A DNA stretch of 64,000 bases from Microbacterium sp. Leaf159 (GTDB lineage: Bacteria; Actinomycetota; Actinomycetes; Actinomycetales; Microbacteriaceae). Under the pieces are notes generated by a model. The model saw nothing but the letters and a program-made list of their open reading frames with translations. It was not told the origin of the DNA and made no database searches. Positions 1 to 8,137 of this stretch are shown here, piece by piece; within the stretch, counting starts at the first letter, position 1; every line of letters starts with the position of its first letter. The stretch is from the NCBI RefSeq assembly GCF_001423615.1, contig NZ_LMOU01000001.1, positions 2,282,853 through 2,346,852 of the forward strand, in the 5' to 3' direction. The position numbers and the translations under genes were made by a program.

Positions 1-19
1 GGTCGTCACGGTGGGCTCC

Positions 20-601
20 TCAGCTCGAAGCGATCATGGTCAGGACGAGAAGGGGCACGACGCGCGCGGCGGGCACCTCGTAGTACCCGCGGCGGGGAGA
101 GACGAGCCAGCCCGCGCTGACGAGCTGACGAAGGTGGTGGTAGAGCTGCCCGGACGATGCGAGGTGCTCGAGCTGCAACAGCTCGGCAGTCGTGTGCGCG
201 CCGCGCATGACCTGACGGACGAGCTCGATGCGGGCGGGGTGACCGAGCGCCTCGAGGGGGCGCGCGAGATCGCTCCAGTCCTCCGACAGCAGGCCGTCGG
301 CCATGAGGCCGTATTGCCAGCGGACGGGGCCTGCGGCGGTATCGACCGCACCGGCCATCATTACGGCACCCGGCGCGCGACGACCGAGCTCGTTCACGAA
401 CCAGAGCGGGTCGTCGGAGCCGGCGGACGCGGCACCCGGAGCATCCGAGGCCGGTTGCTCGCGGGCTGACCCTGCAGCTCCTTCACCGGCCGCGTCTGCG
501 GCATGGCCAGCTGTCGGCTCGGCCAGAGCGGAGAGCCGCGCGACCTCCTGCTCGAGGTCGGCCAATCGACGCTCGATCGCACTCGCGGTATCCGGTTCCA
601 T
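20..601 (-). CDS. ArsR-like winged-helix transcriptional regulator
   Basis: Predicted 193-aa DNA-binding protein. The C-terminal half reads as an ArsR-type winged helix: an ALGHPARIELVRQVM helix, then a recognition segment ending in SGQLYHHLRQLVSAGWL and a wing (PRRGYYEVP). The N-terminal third is a short coiled coil (IERRLADLEQEVARLSAL) followed by an Ala/Gly-rich linker, perhaps for dimerisation. The start ATG has no Shine-Dalgarno sequence but a TAGTTT -10-like hexamer lies 6 nt upstream, so a leaderless mRNA is likely. No metal-binding cysteine motif is visible, so the ligand is unknown. The gene stands alone in front of a converging-free gap. Confidence 0.8.
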   Translation of the reverse strand: MEPDTASAIERRLADLEQEVARLSALAEPTAGHAADAAGEGAAGSAREQPASDAPGAASAGSDDPLWFVNELGRRAPGAVMMAGAVDTAAGPVRWQYGLMADGLLSEDWSDLARPLEALGHPARIELVRQVMRGAHTTAELLQLEHLASSGQLYHHLRQLVSAGWLVSPRRGYYEVPAARVVPLLVLTMIASS

Positions 602-620
602 GAGTCGAAACTATCAAAAG

Positions 621-635
621 TTCGTAATTACGGAA
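621..635. promoter_or_regulatory. Palindromic operator candidate upstream of the ArsR-like gene
   Basis: A perfect 10-bp palindrome CGTAATTACG (623-632) inside TTCGTAATTACGGAA lies about 20-30 bp before the start codon at 601, in the promoter of the ArsR-like gene. It is AT-rich against a GC-rich background. Autoregulation is inferred, not shown. Confidence 0.45.
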
Positions 636-739
636 AATTGGCTCTAGGGGTCCCGCGCACGCACGACGCGACGGTCGTCGAACGACCCCGCGCGCAGCAA
701 GCTACGAGGGCGTGCGCAGGCGCACCGGACGAAGAACGG

Positions 740-1336
740 TCAGGCGAGGACGGTCGGCCAGGAGGCCGCGCGGATGCCGTGCCAGAGCCGAGACAGCCGG
801 GCCGCCATGTCGATCGAGGGGTCGAGCAGCCACTGCACCTGCAGCCCGTCCGCCGCGGCGATGACCAGATCGGCGACGTACGCGACATCGACATCCGGCC
901 CCATCAGCTCGGCCGCCTGCTCCTGCTCGACGGCCTCGACCATGAGGGTGCGCACCCAGGCGAAGCGCTGCTCGAAGAACGCTCGCGCGGGGTGCCCCTC
1001 GAGGGTCGCCTCAGCCGAGTACTCGACGTACAGACGGACGAGTCCGGGCACGCTGGCGTTGTGCGCGATGACATCCAGGAAGCCCTGGAACCCGTGCTGG
1101 GGCGAGTAGAACCGCTCGTGGTCGCGCTCGTCGCGCGCCCGGAGGACTTCGAGGAAGAGCTCTTCGCGGGTGCTGAAGTAGTGCATCAGCCCCGGCTGCG
1201 TGAGTCCGACACGTGCGGCGATCTCACGGTTCGAGGCCTTGCGGGTTCCCAGTTCGGCGACGACATCGAGCGCGACGGCGAGGATCTCGGCACGCTTCGC
1301 CGCGCCCTTCGCGTACTGCCCCCGTCGCGCCATCAC
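740..1336 (-). CDS. TetR/AcrR family transcriptional regulator
   Basis: 198-aa TetR-type repressor. The N-terminal HTH is clear (AEILAVALDVVAELGTRKAS, then IAARVGLTQPGLMHYFSTREELFLEVLR, residues about 15-60); the rest is the usual all-helical ligand/dimer domain. It lies 89 bp downstream of the MFS transporter on the same strand, so it is probably the second gene of that transcript and controls it and the divergent GH3 glycosidase through the two 23-bp inverted repeats at 2834-2862 and 2906-2928. The effector would then be a sugar or glycoside; this is inference from position. Confidence 0.88.
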   Translation of the reverse strand: MMARRGQYAKGAAKRAEILAVALDVVAELGTRKASNREIAARVGLTQPGLMHYFSTREELFLEVLRARDERDHERFYSPQHGFQGFLDVIAHNASVPGLVRLYVEYSAEATLEGHPARAFFEQRFAWVRTLMVEAVEQEQAAELMGPDVDVAYVADLVIAAADGLQVQWLLDPSIDMAARLSRLWHGIRAASWPTVLA

Positions 1337-1425
1337 GCCATTCTAAGAGAATCCGATGAGAGGCCGAGCGGGACGGTGGAGACCGGATGCGCCCCCGAGG
1401 CGTCCGATCTCCACCCCCCTACCCG

Positions 1426-2760
1426 CTACTTCACGCTCTTGATCGGGAAGATCACCGCGGCGCCTATCAGCGCCGCGACCGCGCAGACCGTGAACCAGAC
1501 CGTGTAGTCGGCACCGCTGGCGCCGCCGGTCGCCGCCAGAACGAACCCTCCGATCAGCGGAGCGACCGTCTGCGGCAGCGCGTTGGCGATGTTGAAGACG
1601 CCCAGGTCCTTGCCGGAGTCATCCGGGTTCGGCAGCACGTCGACGACAAGCGCGAGGTCCACGCCGACGTAGATGCCGTAGGCCGCGCCGAGCAGGAGTT
1701 CGAGGATGTAGTACGACGGGACGTCCTGGATGAAGATCAGTGCGAACGTGCCTGCGGCGAAGAGAACGGTCGACGTCCACACGAAGATCTTGCGCCGGCC
1801 GATCCTGTCCGAGATCTTGCCGGCGATCCACGCCGTGACGACGAGCGCTGCGGTGTAGACGAGCGTGGTGTTCGCGATCAGCAGTCCGATCTCCTCCTCC
1901 GGCACGCCGAGGTGGAAGCCCATGTAGGCGAAGCGGAAGGTGGTGAACCCGAAGCTCGCGAACGTGATGAGGAACCGCGACCACCACGCGAGCGCGAAGT
2001 CCGGGTGCGCGACCGGGCTGACCCAGATCGTCTGGATCACCTCGCGGAAGCTGATCCGCGGCGGCTTGACCGGGAGCACCCTGTCGGGCAGCACGATCGC
2101 GAAGACGACCATGGCGATGATCGCCAGGATCGCGGGGATCACGAACACGATGAAGAGGCTGAACGAGAACCAGCCGGCGACGTAGACACCACCGACGATG
2201 CCGAGGTTCTGTGCGATGCCGAGACCCGCGGTGATCGACCCGCGTTGGAACTTGGGCACCTGATCGGCGATCGTCGCGACGAACGGCGCGAGAGTCATGT
2301 TGGCGCCCAGCTGGGCGATAGCCCATCCGATCGTGGCGACGAGCAGGCTCGGGCCGAGCGCCATGAAGACGAAGCCGATCGCCATGATGACGGTGCCCAG
2401 CACGATCCAGATGCGGCGGCGTCCCCATCGGCTCGTCGTGCGATCGGAGACCCGGCCGAAGACGACGTTCGCGACGGTCGCGAAGAACGCCCCCACTCCG
2501 CCGAGGATCGCGGATGCGGTGTTGAAGCCCGCGGCACCCTCAGCGATCGCCCCCGCGTTCTGCAGATCGGTGATCTTGAGCCCGATGCCGACGACCGCCG
2601 GCCCCAGCAGGGCGACGAAGAAGATGAACTGGGCGATGATGAGCCAGGCGACATAGCCCTTCTTGGCCGGCTCGGTCGGTTCGGCGAACCAGTGATGCTC
2701 CCGTGCGACCGCCGTCGCCGTCGTCATTCCCGACGGCGTACCCGCTGCGGAACCGCTCAT
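1426..2760 (-). CDS. MFS transporter, SLC45/sugar-symporter-like
   Basis: About 444-aa, 12-helix major facilitator. The first hydrophobic helix starts YVAWLIIAQFIFFVALLGP; the loop 2-3 motif GRVSDRTTSRWGRRR matches the RxGRRR signature of MFS members and recalls SLC45/GPH-type disaccharide symporters; a second SDRIGRRK copy lies in the second half. The start is placed at 2760 because AAGGAGG precedes it by 6 nt; an upstream in-frame ATG at 2796 has no such site. It faces the GH3 glycosidase gene across shared operators, so it probably imports the glycoside or oligosaccharide that enzyme cleaves. Substrate is not determinable from sequence alone. Confidence 0.85.
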   Translation of the reverse strand: MSGSAAGTPSGMTTATAVAREHHWFAEPTEPAKKGYVAWLIIAQFIFFVALLGPAVVGIGLKITDLQNAGAIAEGAAGFNTASAILGGVGAFFATVANVVFGRVSDRTTSRWGRRRIWIVLGTVIMAIGFVFMALGPSLLVATIGWAIAQLGANMTLAPFVATIADQVPKFQRGSITAGLGIAQNLGIVGGVYVAGWFSFSLFIVFVIPAILAIIAMVVFAIVLPDRVLPVKPPRISFREVIQTIWVSPVAHPDFALAWWSRFLITFASFGFTTFRFAYMGFHLGVPEEEIGLLIANTTLVYTAALVVTAWIAGKISDRIGRRKIFVWTSTVLFAAGTFALIFIQDVPSYYILELLLGAAYGIYVGVDLALVVDVLPNPDDSGKDLGVFNIANALPQTVAPLIGGFVLAATGGASGADYTVWFTVCAVAALIGAAVIFPIKSVK

Positions 2761-2833
2761 GCCTGCCTCCTTCGGCCGGTGGGAGTCGGAAGGCATCGCA
2801 ACGCCGCGATATGCCGAGGTTTCGCTCCCGTGG

Positions 2834-2862
2834 CTGAAAACCTAGACTGTTCAGGTTTTCAG
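2834..2862. promoter_or_regulatory. Inverted-repeat operator 1 (MFS/GH3 intergenic)
   Basis: Perfect 10-bp arms CTGAAAACCT / AGGTTTTCAG separated by 9 bp. The core AAAACCT-N9-AGGTTTT (2837-2859) recurs imperfectly at 2906-2928. Probable binding site for the adjacent TetR regulator. Confidence 0.7.
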
Positions 2863-2905
2863 CGCAAGAGCTTCTGTGCCAGATGTCGGCGGCGTCTTGT
2901 GGAAC

Positions 2906-2928
2906 AAAACCTTAGCGATTAAAGTTTT
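2906..2928. promoter_or_regulatory. Inverted-repeat operator 2 (MFS/GH3 intergenic)
   Basis: AAAACCT-N9-AAGTTTT, the same 7-9-7 architecture as operator 1 with one arm mismatch, centred 69 bp from it and 65 bp before the GH3 start codon. The pair suggests dual control of the divergent MFS and GH3 promoters. Confidence 0.6.
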
Positions 2929-2992
2929 GGGATCGAGCGGATGCCGCGCTTCCGACGCAGCCCGATCCGACTCAACGGCGAGAGGGAACCAC

Positions 2993-5215
2993 ATGTCCGA
3001 GCCCACCGGCGCACGCGCGCACGACCTCAGCCTCGAAGAGAAGGCGGCGCTCACCAGCGGGGCCGACTTCTGGACGACCAAGAGCATCGACCGCGTCGCC
3101 ATCCCCTCGCTCATGCTCACCGACGGACCCCACGGCCTGCGCAAGCAGGGCGGCGACACCGACCACCTGGGCCTCGCCGGAAGCATCCCGGCGACCTGCT
3201 TCCCGCCCGCGGTCGGACTCTCGGCGAGCTTCGATCCCGACCTCGCCGAGCGCGTCGGCGTGGCGCTCGGCGTCGAGTCGGCGATCGAAGACGTCGCCGT
3301 GATCCTCGGCCCCGGCATCAACATCAAGCGCTCGCCCCTGTGCGGACGCAACTTCGAGTACATGTCGGAAGACCCGATCGTCTCGGGTGCGATGGGCGCC
3401 GGGCTCGTGCGCGGCATCCAGTCGCAGGGCGTCGGGTCATCGCTCAAGCACTTCGCCGCCAACAACCAGGAGACCGACCGGCTGCGGGTCTCGAGCGACG
3501 TCGACCCGCGCACGCTGCGCGAGATCTACCTGCGCGGATTCCAGCGGGTCGTCGAAGACGCTCAGCCCTGGACCATCATGTGCTCGTACAACCGGATCAA
3601 CGGCGTCTACGCGTCCGAGGACCCGTGGCTGCTCACGACCGTCCTGCGCGACGAATGGGGCTTCGAGGGCATCGTCGTCTCGGACTGGGGCGCGGTCAAC
3701 AGCCGCGTCGCCGGCGTGATCGCAGGCATGGACCTCGAGATGCCGGGCAGCAGCGGGCGGACGGATGCCGAGGTCGTCGCCGCCGTACAGGACGGCAGCC
3801 TCGACGAGGCAGCTCTCGACACCGTGGTCGACCGCCTCATCGACCTGACGCGCAAGGCGCAGGCGCGGCCGGCAGCCTCCGGTCCGCTCGACGTCGACGC
3901 CCACCACGCGCTGGCTCGCGAGGTCGCCGGACGCTCGATCGTCCTGCTGCGCAACTCGGGCGGCATCCTCCCTCTCCGCCCGTCGGCGAACCTCGCCGTG
4001 ATCGGCGAGTTCGCGCGCACGCCGCGGTTCCAGGGCGCCGGCTCGTCGCAGATCAACCCGACCCGCGTCGACACGGCGCTCGACGAGATCCGCGCACTCA
4101 GCGACGGCGAGGTCGCGTTCGCCGCCGGATACACGATCGGCGCCGATGCGGATGCCGACTCCACAGCCCTCCGCGATGAGGCCGTCGCCGTCGCATCCGC
4201 CGCCGACGTCGCCGTCGTGTTCCTGGGCGTTCCCGCCCACGAGGAGTCCGAGGGCTTCGACCGCGAGCACATCGACCTGTCGGCGGCGCAGCTCGAGCTG
4301 CTGGATGCGGTGCTGAGCGCCAACCCGAACGTCGTCGTCGTGCTCTCCAACGGCGGGGTCGTGGCCCTGCCGTTCGCCGACCGGGTGCCCGCGATCGTCG
4401 AGGCCTGGCTGCTCGGCCAGGCGGGCGGCGGCGGCACCGCCGACGTGCTGTTCGGCGTCGTGAACCCGTCGGGCCGGCTCGCCGAGACCATCCCGCTGCG
4501 CCTCGAGGACACACCCGCGTTCGGCAGCTTCCCCGGGGAGCACGGCCACTCGATCTACGGCGAGGGCCTGCTGGTCGGATACCGCTGGTACGACGCACGC
4601 CACCTGCCCGTCGCGTTCCCGTTCGGCCATGGCCTCTCGTACACGACGTTCTCGTACGGCGAGGCGACGGCATCGGTCGACGGTTCCGGCGATGTCGTCG
4701 TCACGGTGCCGGTCACGAACACCGGGGCGGTCGCAGGTCGCGAGGTCGTGCAGGCGTACACGAGCCTTCCCGGGTCGTCGGTGCAGCGCGCGCCGCGTGA
4801 GCTCAAGGCGTTCGCGTCGGTGCTGATCGAGCCGGGTGAGACCGTCCGGGTCGAGCTGCGACTCCGCCGCTCTGAACTGGCGTACTGGGACACCCGCGTC
4901 GACCGCTGGATCGTCGAGAGCGGCGAGTACGTCGTCGATCTCGGGTCGTCGAGCCGCGATCTGCACACGCGCACGACCGTCGCGGTCAGCGGCGACGAGG
5001 TCGTGCTGCCGGTCAGTCTCGGCTCGTCCTTCGACGAGCTGCTGGTCGATCCGGTGGTGGGGGCGGAGTTCGCAGCGGTCATCGACGAGAAGTTCGGCTC
5101 CGAGGGCGGCGAGATGCTCAAGATGCTCGGCAACTTCCCGGTCGGCCGTCTCGACGGATTCCCACTGCCGCGCGCCGAGCTCGTCGCCCTCGTGGAGCGC
5201 GCCCAGCGCGGCTGA
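2993..5215 (+). CDS. Glycoside hydrolase family 3 beta-glycosidase
   Basis: 740-aa GH3 enzyme. The (beta/alpha)8 domain holds DGPHGLRKQ, the KHFAANNQETDR segment typical of substrate-binding Lys-His and Arg, and the nucleophile Asp at about residue 231 in GIVVSDWGA. The second alpha/beta sandwich domain and a C-terminal fibronectin III-like domain (FPFGHGLSYTTF, then VTVPVTNTGAVAGREVVQAY) follow, the order seen in Thermotoga Bgl3B-type beta-glucosidases. No signal peptide is visible, so it should act in the cytoplasm on imported glycosides. The start ATG at 2993 has GAGAGGGA upstream. Divergent from the MFS transporter with shared operators. Beta-glucosidase is the likeliest activity, but beta-xylosidase cannot be excluded. 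Confidence 0.92.
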   Translation: MSEPTGARAHDLSLEEKAALTSGADFWTTKSIDRVAIPSLMLTDGPHGLRKQGGDTDHLGLAGSIPATCFPPAVGLSASFDPDLAERVGVALGVESAIEDVAVILGPGINIKRSPLCGRNFEYMSEDPIVSGAMGAGLVRGIQSQGVGSSLKHFAANNQETDRLRVSSDVDPRTLREIYLRGFQRVVEDAQPWTIMCSYNRINGVYASEDPWLLTTVLRDEWGFEGIVVSDWGAVNSRVAGVIAGMDLEMPGSSGRTDAEVVAAVQDGSLDEAALDTVVDRLIDLTRKAQARPAASGPLDVDAHHALAREVAGRSIVLLRNSGGILPLRPSANLAVIGEFARTPRFQGAGSSQINPTRVDTALDEIRALSDGEVAFAAGYTIGADADADSTALRDEAVAVASAADVAVVFLGVPAHEESEGFDREHIDLSAAQLELLDAVLSANPNVVVVLSNGGVVALPFADRVPAIVEAWLLGQAGGGGTADVLFGVVNPSGRLAETIPLRLEDTPAFGSFPGEHGHSIYGEGLLVGYRWYDARHLPVAFPFGHGLSYTTFSYGEATASVDGSGDVVVTVPVTNTGAVAGREVVQAYTSLPGSSVQRAPRELKAFASVLIEPGETVRVELRLRRSELAYWDTRVDRWIVESGEYVVDLGSSSRDLHTRTTVAVSGDEVVLPVSLGSSFDELLVDPVVGAEFAAVIDEKFGSEGGEMLKMLGNFPVGRLDGFPLPRAELVALVERAQRG

Positions 5216-5222
5216 GGCAGAT

Positions 5223-5257
5223 CGGGCGAACTCGGGCTCGTCGACCCGCTTCGCCCG
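5223..5257. terminator. Nested hairpin after the GH3 gene
   Basis: CGGGCGAA (5223-5230) pairs with TTCGCCCG (5250-5257), enclosing a CGGG/CCCG inner stem. It begins 8 nt after the GH3 stop and is a likely Rho-independent-like terminator without a strong T run. Confidence 0.5.
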
Positions 5258-5395
5258 GTCGATCGGCTTCGGAGCCCCGGTCCGGCACGCCGAGCGGCGC
5301 ATCGGATGACCGGCGCGGCGGACCCGGCATCCGAAGCTGTGCCCGGGCCCGGAAGCCGCGACGCCGTCGAGCCCGAGAAGTAGGCTGTGTGCATC

Positions 5396-6274
5396 ATGGA
5401 ACCCTTCTGGAGCTGGCTCGGCACTGTGCCCTGGTGGATCATCTTTCCCATCATGGGTGTCGCCGGCGGCGCGGCGAAGGCGTGGGAACGCAATGCGAAG
5501 CGCCGCCACGAACGGCGCCTCGAGACACTGCGGCTCAAGGCCGAGATCAAGACCGCCCAGCTCGAGGCGCGCGGAGGTCACGCGCGGCGGATCGGTCCGG
5601 CGGTCGTCGACACCCGGGCATCCGTCGCCCCGAACGCCCTGCTCGAGCGCCTGTTCGCCGAGCACGACGAGATCACCGCCCGCTGGCTCGACTACGAGCT
5701 CGACGTCGCGAAGCTCATCGCCTTCCCCGCCATGAGCGACGGGCGCCAGCCGCTGGTCGCCGCGTTCCTACGGGCGAAGAAGACGGCGGATGCTCTGCGA
5801 CCACTGTCGGCCGAGGCGACCGTGACCGAGCAGCAGGTCTCGGAGTATCTCGATGCGGTGGGCGCGTACGCCGTGGCGTTCGAGATCGCCGAGAAGGATG
5901 CCCGGCGCCTGCGCGATTCGACCTTCACCGAACCGGAGCGCAAGCGCCTCGATCGCGCGCAGCAGCTGCTCAAGGTCGCCGTCGACGAATCGGCCACGCA
6001 GGCCGAGCGCAACATCGCGTACAAGCGTGTGCGCGACGAGCTCGAAGGGCTGATCCTGCTGAGCGATGAAGCCGTGCAGGTGCTTGAGAAGCAGGTCGCG
6101 CGCGAGCTCCCGGCGCAGGCGACATCCCCCGCAGTCCCCGCGGCCGCGCCCGCTCCGGAGCCTGAGAGGATCTTCCTTCCCTCCTCGACGAACTCCCCGG
6201 CGGCCACGACCGGAACGGCGGCGTCTGCACCCCTGATTCCGAGCGCAGACGACGACGGCGAGAACCCGCGATGA
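5396..6274 (+). CDS. Membrane-anchored coiled-coil protein of unknown function
   Basis: About 292 aa. One N-terminal membrane segment (WWIIFPIMGVAGGAA, about residues 10-24) is followed by a basic KRRHERR stretch and long charged helices likely to form coiled coil, then a Pro/Ala-rich C-terminal tail. The family was not recognised; no catalytic motif is visible. ATG at 5396 is preferred: TAGGCT lies 9 nt upstream (leaderless pattern); an in-frame GTG at 5387 is the alternative. Its stop overlaps the start of the next gene (ATGA), so the two are translationally coupled and probably share an operon with the SDR gene. Confidence 0.7.
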   Translation: MEPFWSWLGTVPWWIIFPIMGVAGGAAKAWERNAKRRHERRLETLRLKAEIKTAQLEARGGHARRIGPAVVDTRASVAPNALLERLFAEHDEITARWLDYELDVAKLIAFPAMSDGRQPLVAAFLRAKKTADALRPLSAEATVTEQQVSEYLDAVGAYAVAFEIAEKDARRLRDSTFTEPERKRLDRAQQLLKVAVDESATQAERNIAYKRVRDELEGLILLSDEAVQVLEKQVARELPAQATSPAVPAAAPAPEPERIFLPSSTNSPAATTGTAASAPLIPSADDDGENPR

Positions 6275-7020
6275 TCACGAGATTCGAAGAGCTCGACTGG
6301 CAGGAGACGCCGATCGGCGAGCTGACGTTGCGCCGACGCACCGAGCCCGCGGTCGGGCAGGAGATCTACGAGGTCAAGCTCGGTGACGAGTATCTGATGT
6401 CGAGCCTGTTCACGGTGGCGGAAGAGGAGCTCTCGAATCTGGGCCTGGCCGCTGTCGACGGCGACGAGCTCTCGGTCCTGGTCGGTGGTCTCGGGCTCGG
6501 GTACACCGCGGTCGCGGCGCTCCGCGATGACCGCGTGGCGTCGCTCACCGTGGTCGATCGTCTCGGCGCGGTCATCGGCTGGCACCGGAAGAAGCTGCTG
6601 CCGGTCTCGGCGGAGCTGGTCGACGACCCGCGCACGACCCTGGTCGAAGACGATTTCTTCGCCCTGGTCCGGGCAGCGCCCGCTGAGGGCCGCCGCGGAT
6701 ACTCCGCGATCCTGCTGGATGTCGACCACTCGCCGCGTCACCAGCTCGATCCCACGCACAGTGATCTGTACACCGCGGCCGGCCTGCTCGCACTCGACCG
6801 GCACCTCGCTGCGGGCGGGGTCTTCGCACTGTGGTCGGACGATCCGCCCGACGACGAGTTCATGGTCGAGATGCACGCGGTGTTCGATGACGCGGTCGCC
6901 CACGTGGTCGACTTCGCGAACGCCGTCACCGGCGGGACGTCGTCCAACACCGTCTACGTCGCGCGCAGTCGCGGCGCCTCGGCCCCACCTGTCGGCGGTT
7001 CGCAGAAGTCGGCGTCGTGA
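6271..7020 (+). CDS. Spermidine synthase-like (spermine/spermidine synthase fold) protein
   Basis: 249-aa protein with a Rossmann methyltransferase-like core: VGGLGLGYTA resembles the nucleotide-binding glycine loop and TVVDRLGAVIGWH the following acidic strand, with an AILLDVDHSP segment where polyamine synthases carry catalytic Asp residues. It lacks the full N-terminal beta-sheet domain of true spermidine synthases, so it may be a SAM-dependent enzyme of other specificity. It starts inside the stop codon of the upstream membrane gene and its own stop overlaps the GTG of the SDR gene, so the three genes are coupled. Confidence 0.72.
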   Translation: MITRFEELDWQETPIGELTLRRRTEPAVGQEIYEVKLGDEYLMSSLFTVAEEELSNLGLAAVDGDELSVLVGGLGLGYTAVAALRDDRVASLTVVDRLGAVIGWHRKKLLPVSAELVDDPRTTLVEDDFFALVRAAPAEGRRGYSAILLDVDHSPRHQLDPTHSDLYTAAGLLALDRHLAAGGVFALWSDDPPDDEFMVEMHAVFDDAVAHVVDFANAVTGGTSSNTVYVARSRGASAPPVGGSQKSAS

Positions 7021-7856
7021 CGCAGAAGACGGTCGTCCTCACCGGCGCATCCGACGGCATCGGTGCGGCATCCGCTCGCCAGCTCGCGGCATCCGGCCAC
7101 AGGCTGATCCTGGTCGGACGGTCCGTCGAGAAGACACGCGCCGTCGCCGCCGACACCGGGGCCGAGTGGTTCACGGCCGACTTCGCCCGGCTCGACGACG
7201 TGCGCGAGCTCGCGACGAAGATCGCCGGAGCCGTGGGCGACGGCGGCATCGATGTGCTCGCCAACAACGCCGGCGGCATCTTCGGAGATCAGACTCCGAC
7301 CGTCGACGGCTTCGAGAAGACGCTGCAGGTCAACCACCTGGCCCCCTTCCTGCTGACGAACCTGCTCCTGCCGCAGCTGCGCACGGGCCACGCGGCGATC
7401 ATCAACACGTCGAGCGTCGCGCACCGCCTGTTCGGGCGCATCGACATCGACGACCTCGACAACCGCAAGGACTTCAGCGCCAATCGGGCCTACGGCGACG
7501 CCAAGCTCGCGAATGTGCTGTTCACGAAGAGCCTGCATGCGAAGTTCCACGGCGAGGGGCTGACCTCGGTCGCGTTCCATCCCGGGACCGTGCAGACGAA
7601 CTTCGCCTCGGACTCGAGCACCGTCATGCGGTTCGTCTATCGCACCCCGCTCAAGCACCTGCTGCTCATCAGCAGCGAGAAGGGCGGCAGCACGTTGAGC
7701 TGGTTCATCGAGGGCACGCCGGACGAGACCTGGATCTCGGGCGAGTACTACGACGAACGGGTGCTGACACGTCGGGTGAACCCGCGGATCGAGGATGCCG
7801 CGCTGGCCGAGGCCCTGTGGCAGAAGAGCGCCGAGCTCGTCGGCATCGACGCCTGA
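7017..7856 (+). CDS. SDR family NAD(P)-dependent oxidoreductase
   Basis: 279-aa short-chain dehydrogenase. It shows the cofactor loop TGASDGIGAAS near residues 9-19, NNAGG around residue 83, the Ser of NTSSVAH and the catalytic YGDAK with Tyr159 and Lys163. The length and the RIDIDDLDNRKDFSANRAYG insertion resemble retinol-dehydrogenase/oxidoreductase-type SDRs. GTG start overlaps the stop of the spermidine-synthase-like gene (GTGA). Substrate unknown. Tyr and Lys are intact, so it should be active. Confidence 0.88.
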   Translation: MTQKTVVLTGASDGIGAASARQLAASGHRLILVGRSVEKTRAVAADTGAEWFTADFARLDDVRELATKIAGAVGDGGIDVLANNAGGIFGDQTPTVDGFEKTLQVNHLAPFLLTNLLLPQLRTGHAAIINTSSVAHRLFGRIDIDDLDNRKDFSANRAYGDAKLANVLFTKSLHAKFHGEGLTSVAFHPGTVQTNFASDSSTVMRFVYRTPLKHLLLISSEKGGSTLSWFIEGTPDETWISGEYYDERVLTRRVNPRIEDAALAEALWQKSAELVGIDA

Positions 7857-7948
7857 CCGCATCCGACACGCATGGATCTCCCGTCCAGCACGCAGGAGTA
7901 TGCTGGCAAACCGGGCCATGTGACCCTTTCAGAGCGCGAGAGGCGGTG

Positions 7949-8017
7949 ATGGCGATGTCCGGTGATAGTTGCGACGCCGCCTTCGTTGCGTCGCGTCTGA
8001 CTGCATCCGTGCGTTGA
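7949..8017 (+). CDS. Possible 22-aa leader peptide ORF upstream of corA
   Basis: A 22-codon reading frame beginning MAMSGDSCDAAF and ending TASVR lies 120 bp before corA, with GAGAGGCGG at a suitable distance from its ATG. Such short ORFs can act as leader peptides for metal-transport genes, but nothing here proves translation. It lies too far from the SDR stop to be a fragment of that gene. Confidence 0.25.
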   Translation: MAMSGDSCDAAFVASRLTASVR

Positions 8018-8137
8018 GCTTCGGCTCCGCACCTGCACGTCCTGCTCCGCAGCCGTCGGTGGCGTCTTCCGCCCCCTGATGAATTCTGCGCACGCCCTCT
8101 CTGACGAGGCAGTGCGCCTGCGAGAACGGAGCCAGTC

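Noticed and set aside
3437..5665. Very long open frame on the minus strand opposite the GH3 gene
   Set aside because: High-GC antisense shadow: Arg/Asp/His-rich, overlaps a clear GH3 domain protein completely, and has no recognisable motif.
7857..8137. Magnesium riboswitch (M-box) upstream of corA
   Set aside because: The conserved M-box core was not recognised by eye; a covariance search would be needed.
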